A DNA stretch of 64,000 bases, taken from Siphonodentalium dalli. Its lineage: Eukaryota; Mollusca; Scaphopoda; Gadilida; Siphonodentaliidae. Location: positions 35,899,797-35,963,796 of the forward strand of contig CP136061.1 in NCBI GenBank assembly GCA_032622095.1. The letters run 5' to 3'. A program made the translations under genes and the position numbers. A model generated the notes under the pieces. It did no database searches and was not told where the DNA came from. It saw only the letters and a program-made list of their open reading frames with translations. This document shows, piece by piece, positions 58,178 through 64,000 of the stretch; the first letter of the stretch is position 1, and each line of letters opens with the position of its first letter.

Positions 58178-58282
58178 CTGTTGATGAATGTTTACGGTGC
58201 AGCAATGGCGAATGTTCGCTCGATCAAACTGGATTTAACTGTTCTTGCCACAAATCGTTTCGTGGAGGTCTCTGTCAGTTTG
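58178..58282 (+). CDS. Gene 2, exon 4: EGF-like domain 2
   Basis: Acceptor TTTTTTAACAG, donor GTAAGTCA; phase 1-1. It encodes residues 132-166: AVDECLRCSNGECSLDQTGF then NCSCHKSFRGGLCQF. Cysteines at 136, 139, 144, 153, 155 and 164 give C-x2-C-x4-C-x8-C-x-C-x8-C, a compact EGF-like domain. It shares the CQF ending with EGF-1, suggesting duplication of one exon. Confidence 0.87.
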
Positions 58283-58381
58283 GTAAGTCAACTCGATTTT
58301 GGTTCCCATACTATTATTACACGTGTATGTAATATCCATAATAAACAAAATGTAAACAAATATAGACAATGTGTTTAACCA

Positions 58382-58444
<63 letters not shown>
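58382..58444 (+). repeat. (ATT)n microsatellite
   Basis: About 20 uninterrupted ATT units in the intron after EGF-2. A minus-strand poly-isoleucine open frame is an artefact of it. Confidence 0.97.
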
Positions 58445-58449
<5 letters not shown>

Positions 58450-58789
58450 CATTTAAGAACGCATTAGACATCAATTAGTTTCAATGCGCTTTATATACAA
58501 AGGTACACAAAAGTTCACACTAAAAACAATTGGTCAACAACTAAGAATTTAAAATACGGAGTAGGAGATTTAAAAAAGTGAGTCGTTAAACTATACACAG
58601 CGGTAAAAAATAATTAAAACTCAAATAAAAGTAATTGCACTTAAATATCTTATTTGAAGCTAAGAAGTGGATGCATAATCTACTGTTTTTTATACGTAAT
58701 GTTTTTCTATACTGAATGGTTTCTCCCACTCAGTTAAAAGTGTACATAAGAGTGGTATATTATTGATTTTCAGGGATGTACAGGGAAGG

Positions 58790-59121
58790 TTTAAAGGCAT
58801 GGATGGCCTTCGCGGTGAGTTTTGCTGTTAAAATAGTCACATCCGTTAAAACCGCCATAAACAGAAAGAAAATTAAAATATAGACAGATTTTTTCTTATA
58901 CCAACCATAAATATTGCGTAAATAATAAGTTATTGTCAAATTTGTACGCTGTGTTACATAACACAGCGTACGAACTTGAGAGTAGCATACTATTTACGCG
59001 ATATTTAATAAATGATTGATAAAGGAACAAAATAGTCTAATTTAATAATTTTCCAATTTATGGCGGTATTAACGGGTGTGCTATTTTAATAGCATACCCA
59101 CCGCGAAGGCCATCCGTGCAC
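58790..59121. mobile_element. AGGCACGGATGGCCTTCG-family TIR element, copy 3
   Basis: TTTAAAGGCATGGATGGCCT faces CGCGAAGGCCATCCGTGCA. A central inverse pair GTACGCTGTGTTA / TAACACAGCGTAC makes the copy almost fully palindromic. Shared interior with the copies at 23394 and 53215. Confidence 0.8.
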
Positions 59122-59185
59122 GGGGATCGGATTGCAAGTTATTTGAGAAATGAATGTAGTGAGTGTGTTAGTGTGGGATATTATA

Positions 59186-59336
59186 CAGTTATCGCCCGCG
59201 ATTGAGTGAGACACGGGGATTTGTCGCCCGCTCGAGACCTGGAATGTCACCCGAGGGCCGCCAGGCCCGAGGGTGACATTCCAGGTCGAGAGCGGCGACA
59301 AATCCCCGTGTCTCACGAAAACAAGGGTGATAACTG
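59186..59336. repeat. Near-perfect palindrome, 150 bp
   Basis: CAGTTATCGCCC faces GGGTGATAACTG. The central arms GAGACACGGGGATTTGTCGC and GACCTGGAATGTCACCCGAG are perfectly or almost perfectly mirrored around GGCCGCCAGGCC. GC-rich against the AT-rich surroundings. Confidence 0.88.
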
Positions 59337-59339
59337 TTT

Positions 59340-60119
59340 TGTTATCTGACAATGGAGTACACACGAACCTCCTTAATAGCAGGCATAAATGCGCGCATAT
59401 ATTCTTTAATCGAGTTCGGAAAAGTTAATTTTATGTTAGAATCATTGCTATTTAGAAAATAAAACATTCATAATTCATAAGCAATTTCGAAGTTGAGAAG
59501 CCATGCAGCGAAATGTTCGGTTTCGTTTCAAATGAGCGTGAAGACGCCGACAGACGTGTTAATTTCCAGAATGCTAAAATGTGGAACTAACACGTTGTAG
59601 TAGTGCAAAAAGAAATTGACATCTGTCACAGATCGTTACGCAACATACGGGTATTCTCTGAAGTCTGATGAATGTATTGAAGAAAAGAAATAATCAATTG
59701 ATAAACAGCAAAGAGTGGCTATTTGATCTGGTACATAAACGTAGTTGTAACGTATGTACATCGTATGTGCAATTGTCTGCAGCATACCAACTACATAATA
59801 AAGTTTATCTATTTGTCCCACGGTCTTTATTATTGATATAAAAAGGTCCAATATGAATATTACACCTTATAACAGATATGTGTCTGTGATAACACCATTT
59901 ATACATAGCGTGCTTTAATTGCAAAAAAAACCCCACACAATTATACAAATTAGCAAACACCACAGTTCGCGGTTGTTATGAAACAGTGGGGTTTATAAAA
60001 ACAGTGTATTTCGAAATTATCAGAGAGCTTTAGGAGAATCTCTGCGCGGTGAGTTCTTCGTAGTTCTATGTTTACTGGTAACAGCTGAGCGGTCAATAAC
60101 TGAGACAATGTTACCCTCG
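59340..60119. other. Intron 4 of gene 2: no gene recognised
   Basis: AT-rich, without clear repeats or splice-bounded open frames. Confidence 0.5.
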
Positions 60120-60265
60120 AGGGTAATATGGTGATTTATCGCCCGCCATGTGATGCACTCTCAGCCAATCAGAAGAGAGGAAAATGGGATGAAGGATAAC
60201 AAGGTGATTTATCGCCCGCCATGTGACGCACTCTCAGCCAATCAGAAGAGAGGAAATGGGATGAA
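60120..60265 (+). repeat. Two-copy direct repeat, about 74 bp
   Basis: GGTGATTTATCGCCCGCCAT followed by TCTCAGCCAATCAGAAGAGA occurs at 60130 and 60204. The start resembles the TATCGCCCGC end of the palindrome at 59186. Confidence 0.85.
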
Positions 60266-60277
60266 GGATAACAATGT

Positions 60278-60450
60278 GTGTTATTGTGTGATATTATGTG
60301 TTATTGTGGGATATTATGTATTATTGTGGGATATTATGTGTTATTGTGGGATATTGTGGGTTATTGTGGGATATTATGTGTTATTGTGGGATATTATGTG
60401 TTATTGTGGGATATTATGTGTTATTGTGGGATATTGTGGGTTATTGTGGT
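60278..60450 (+). repeat. 20-bp minisatellite (TTATTGTGGGATATTATGTG)
   Basis: About eight units, some with GTGGG in place of ATGTG. The three overlapping Cys/Tyr/Ile-rich open frames here are repeat artefacts. Confidence 0.95.
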
Positions 60451-60809
60451 CGTTGGGGCACATTGTGTGAACAGCGATTGTGTCCCCAGTGACGGTATCC
60501 CCGAATAACGCAAACACCCACTGCATGGTTGCATTCTTATTTATTTTCACAAAATCTGCTGAGAGGTTGAGACTAGCCCACGCAACACATTTAGTCAGCC
60601 CAATATAAGATTTACAAGCAATTAGCAATGATAACGTGATCGATATAAATAACTGGCTTCAGATGCAAATCGGCTGAACTTTGAAAAGCTCGCCCAACTA
60701 TTCTGCTGACCGCTTTTAGTGATATGGTCAGATTAGATCAACAACTCGTGACGCCGTGTTCCTGTTACGGTCTGTATGTTATTGGGGTATGAAACGGGTG
60801 ACCAAATTT

Positions 60810-61020
60810 GCAGTCGACCAATCACCGAACATGATTTAGTGTAACACAGACGGGCTGACCAATCACTGAACATGATTTAGTGTAACACAGACGGGCTGAC
60901 CAATCACCGAACATGATTTAGTGTAACACAGACGGGCTGACCAATCACCGAACATGATTTAGTGTAACACAGACGGGCTGACCAATCACCGAACATGATT
61001 TAGTGTAACACAGACGGGCT
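60810..61020 (+). repeat. 41-bp minisatellite, five units
   Basis: CCAATCACCGAACATGATTT then AGTGTAACACAGACGGGCTG is repeated five times with one or two substitutions in all. High identity implies recent expansion. Confidence 0.95.
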
Positions 61021-61088
61021 ATGTAAATATTATCAATTTAGAAACGTCTCCCCTTATCAGGTTAGTTCAGGAGATATGGTAAACCCTC

Positions 61089-61959
61089 GTCAAGTGGTCC
61101 TGCTAATTTGCTATGATGTTGATGGATCCTGCTAAACTGCTATGGTGCTGGTAGGATAAACTGATGTTGCTATGAAAGAGTACAGTTATTTTTTCTATAA
61201 AGTTGTCATTTTGGTGGTGTATCGCTAATATGAACGAACCGAAGAAACATACAGTAATGCCCAAAGTAATCAACCCCTTAACCACAGAAGAATTATGGGT
61301 AATATTTCAGGATTTAGTCGGAAATATGGCTTGTTGCCATTCATCGGAAGCTCTCGGGGAGAGCTTTCCGATGAATGGCAACAAGCCATATTTCCGACTA
61401 AATCCTGAAAAATTACCCATAATTCTGCTGTGGTTAAGGGGTCGATTGCTTTGGGCATTACTGCATATGTTATTAAAAATAAGATGTTGCGTCCCTGAAA
61501 TTTTAATTCGGTCTTCCTTTTTGCATAATTCCTTGAAAAAACTCTATATTCCAATTATATTACAACCGCGGTCAGGCACATGGTCCTGCTAATTTGCAAT
61601 GATGTTGGTACATGGGTCCTGCTAAACTGTTATGACGCTCGTAGGTCGGGGCAAACTGATGCGGTTATAAAAACAGAACCGTTATTTTTATCTAAAGTTG
61701 TCATTTTCTGATGTTTTGTTAATCTGTGGAAAAGCCTTTATGAGTAAACCATTGTTGATATATCTTAGTATGGCGGTTCTATGATGTTTCATATAGCCAG
61801 TCGCTTTTCTTTTATTCATCCCGATTATCCAAACATCGTGAAAATGACAACATTAGAAAATAAGGTACAATTTCTAAACAGCATCAGTTTGCCCCGCCAG
61901 CATCATATCAGTTAAGCAGGCTTCACCAGCATGATGACAAATTAGCAGGACCACTTGAC
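61089..61959. mobile_element. TIR element (GTCAAGTGGTCCTGCTAATT) hosting a palindrome
   Basis: GTCAAGTGGTCCTGCTAATT faces AATTAGCAGGACCACTTGAC. Internal partial copies of the terminus occur (GGTCCTGCTAATTTGCAATG at 61581). The palindrome at 61252-61463 lies within it. Confidence 0.75.
61252..61463. repeat. 212-bp near-perfect palindrome
   Basis: CAGTAATGCCCAAAGTAATC faces GATTGCTTTGGGCATTACTG. The arms contain CCCCTTAACCACAG, ATTATGGGTAATATTTCAGG and GCCATTCATCGGAAGCTCTC around a centre near 61357, with very few mismatches. Both strands are open over much of it. Confidence 0.92.
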
Positions 61960-63353
61960 CAGTGGTGGGTAAATTATTGAGGCAGCGGACTAGGTGTGCA
62001 GGTAAGGTGTGATTACACAGAATCATCTGACGTAGATGCAATTCCAATGGATATTCTCATTGCAAAATCGGTGCGACGATATATTGCATTTCTCTATACG
62101 GTTGTAAATACAGGGCCCTGGGAAAAATTACTAAAATACCAATATAAACTATACCAACGTAAAGGTTCCAATGATCGATTTTGGCTAAAACCACACCAAC
62201 TATCAAAACCCTACTAAATTCTATAAATCGATGATTCCAGCCAAAATATCCCCATGTGTATCTTATTGGCAATTCGGCGAAATTGAACGAATCTAAGTCG
62301 AGCTATCCTATCGGAAACTTGCGAATAAATCGGGTCGTCAATCTCCCTGTCCGCTCAGAGGCTTTTGACCTAGTAAAGTCAATATTTTCGAGCAATAATT
62401 TGTCGCGAACGTTTACTTAAACGCGATGACATAAACTATAAATGCCCACATATGTTTTCCGCAAGTCATTCCGAGGCCATCCATACCTTTTTTTTATTTC
62501 ATCCGATGCTTCTGTGCCCAATTTTTCAACTTTATTCACCAAACGAATTCCAGAAACAAGACGTGTCTGCGACTGGCAGCGAATTTTGACCGGCTTGCTG
62601 ATTGATTAACAATAATCGAGAGTAAAGTTAGCAAATGATGGCTTGAAAAAATCAATACGATATCTGATAGATTAGTGAAGAAACACTTGAATTATTAATT
62701 TTCTCGGTACCAAGAAGTTTATCTGATTTTAATTAAAACAGTGAACTTGAAAGTATCGTTAAATAATTGGATTTTGTTTTATACAATATAAAATTCTGCG
62801 AAAATATCTAGTGAATAGTCGATGATTGTGTGCATCCTTCTCGCCTTTACCATCACATAACTGCCCTTCACATCTACGGTATATACGTGTAAGTATGCCA
62901 TATAAGTCCAACATATAAAATTGTCTATTTATGGCGTTGGTTGCGCGACGAAAGCCATTGGATTATAATCCTTTCCACTAAAAATCGCGGCGACATCGCC
63001 GCGTTTAGATGTCCGCCATTTGCGGCGATGCGCCGCCATTTTGAGCTGACCGATCACCGCAATGAGCGGAATGAGGCTGCTTCGTCTTATGGGTACTGTA
63101 TATAAACATGAATGTAGTTATCTATGTTTTCTGTATTAAACATATGCGATATATATACACCGTATAAGCTATCACTATTTCCGATAAAAATATAATTTTG
63201 TATTTTTTTGTATGATAACGTTGATTAAAATTGAAATTCCCGCCACTGGATTTGGGCGTAAAGTCCTTAATGGAATAGTAAGGCAATCATATACACGTAA
63301 AGTGTCGTAAACACAATTATCCACACCGATTTCACTAACCTTTATTGTTTCAG
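61960..63353. other. Intron 4 of gene 2, right part: no gene recognised
   Basis: Mostly AT-rich. A GC-rich stretch at 62985-63050 repeats GCGGCGA / TCGCCGC and GCGCCGCCATTTT. No convincing coding frame precedes the last exon. Confidence 0.5.
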
Positions 63354-63913
63354 AGTGCAAACAGAGAATGCATTATCCATTTCGGTTTATCTTCGTATTG
63401 GACCTCAGAGGAACGAGAGAGATGGCACAGCTACCCGATATGGTCACCTACATCAAGGCTATTGTCGCAATATTGAAACGTCACATGGTACATGTTGATA
63501 TCGGAATAGTGAGAACCAGCGCAGTGTCCAGCTACCTGCTTCTTGAACCCGAAAGCATTGAACTGGTAGAAGATAAACTATATGACATCTTAAAAGGACC
63601 ATTGCCAATCAATCCGTTTTCTTCTTCTTTATCGGACGTTCTGAATCAAACCGCGAAGTTCTATCACGCATGCGCCAGAATGTTTTCCGTCATTTTAACG
63701 AATGGAATGTTCCAACTTACCTCTCTAGATGCGGTCTTGTATAACTTAAGAAGGCTTATCGGCGTTCGCGTGGCTTGCGTTTATGCTGGTGATAGTCATG
63801 TCACAAAGATATGTGATAAATTTTCCACTGTTCTGAAGCACAACAGCTTGCGAGTAGAAGATGCACTGGATTTTCTGCTTGACATCGGCGCTTTAACAAT
63901 CGTTCCCGAGTAA
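63354..63913 (+). CDS. Gene 2, last exon: von Willebrand A-like domain and stop
   Basis: Acceptor TTATTGTTTCAG; the first two bases complete Glu167 (phase 1), then C-K-Q-R-M. The domain runs from PFRFIFVLDLRGTREMA (first strand and MIDAS loop) through VDIGIVRTSAVSSYLLLE, LYDILKGPLPINPFSSSLSD and ARMFSVILTNGMFQLTS to RRLIGVRVACVYAGD. This is the strand/helix order of a VWA domain. The usual DxSxS is DLRGT (Asp183, Arg185, Thr187) and the usual TDG near strand 4 is TNG (Asn283), so metal binding is probably weak or lost. VWA domains mediate protein adhesion; this one would face outward after the two EGF domains. TAA at 63911-63913. Ligand and function unknown. Confidence 0.88.
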
Positions 63914-64000
63914 TAAAGGATATATTGGATTTTCTGTTGGACATTGGCACGTTAACACCCGTGCACGAACATAGGATACACTGGATTTTCTGTTGGACAT
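63860..64000 (+). repeat. Tandem duplication starting in the last codons of gene 2
   Basis: Three units begin GATGCACTGGATTTTCTG (63860), GATATATTGGATTTTCTG (63919) and GATACACTGGATTTTCTG (63975). Steps are 59 and 56 bp; the third runs off the window. Unit 1 is coding and contains the stop codons; units 2 and 3 are 3' of the stop. Neither step is a multiple of three. Confidence 0.85.
63912..63917 (+). other. AATAAA overlapping the stop of gene 2
   Basis: The stop region reads TAATAAAG, so an AATAAA hexamer starts inside the stop codon. If used, the 3' UTR would be very short. A downstream signal outside the window is equally possible. Confidence 0.3.

Noticed and set aside
58235-58474. Minus-strand open frame with a long isoleucine run
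   Set aside because: Produced by the (ATT)n microsatellite.
60278-60508. Cys/Tyr/Gly/Ile-rich open frames in two or three phases
   Set aside because: Produced by a 20-bp tandem repeat lacking stops in these frames.
60810-61020. CRISPR-like regular repeats
   Set aside because: Units are head-to-tail 41-mers with no unique spacers, in an intron of an animal gene.

Overview
This is a eukaryotic, animal-type window: short coding exons with GT-AG borders are separated by long AT-rich introns packed with transposon-derived repeats. The repeats (TTAA-flanked MITEs, large fold-back elements, a microsatellite-plus-tandem-core element resembling the bivalve 'pearl' elements) and the two gene families suggest a lophotrochozoan, most likely a mollusc. 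The species cannot be named from sequence alone.

Two + strand genes are supported. Gene 1 (2.4-23.2 kb) is the C-terminal part of a TRPA-type cation channel. Nine exons encode the pre-S1 linker, S1-S6 with the pore, a TRP-like helix and a C-terminal coiled coil, and they join in frame to about 449 residues. The ankyrin-repeat exons must lie upstream of the window. Gene 2 (40.2-63.9 kb) has five exons whose four internal borders are all phase 1. It encodes a predicted 352-residue type II membrane protein: short basic cytosolic tail, one membrane anchor, acidic linker, two EGF-like domains and a von Willebrand A domain that has lost the canonical MIDAS residues.

Region by region. 0-2.3 kb holds a TTAA MITE split by a Helentron/pearl-like insertion. 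2.4-23.2 kb is the TRPA 3' half, whose introns carry at least four TTAA or TIR elements, two of them ending 26-35 bp before an acceptor. 23.4-40 kb is intergenic: nested fold-back elements and a dead LINE, with no recognised gene. 40-50 kb is intron 1 of gene 2, with a 3.0-kb TIR element, a 3.2-kb hAT-like element, and two inverted copies of an unclassified element with overlapping ORFs. 50-64 kb holds the remaining exons of gene 2, a 1-kb fold-back element, another LINE relic and several minisatellites.

The most unusual signals are these: a near-perfect palindromic module of about 66 bp, used in pairs inside several different TTAA MITE families; two diverged elements that share a -1 ORF overlap and a hairpin with a compensated base pair; the pseudo-MIDAS VWA protein whose final codons seed a tandem repeat beyond its stop; and transposon insertions whose empty sites can be read elsewhere in the window. 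No tRNA, rRNA, CRISPR or prokaryotic-type feature was seen.
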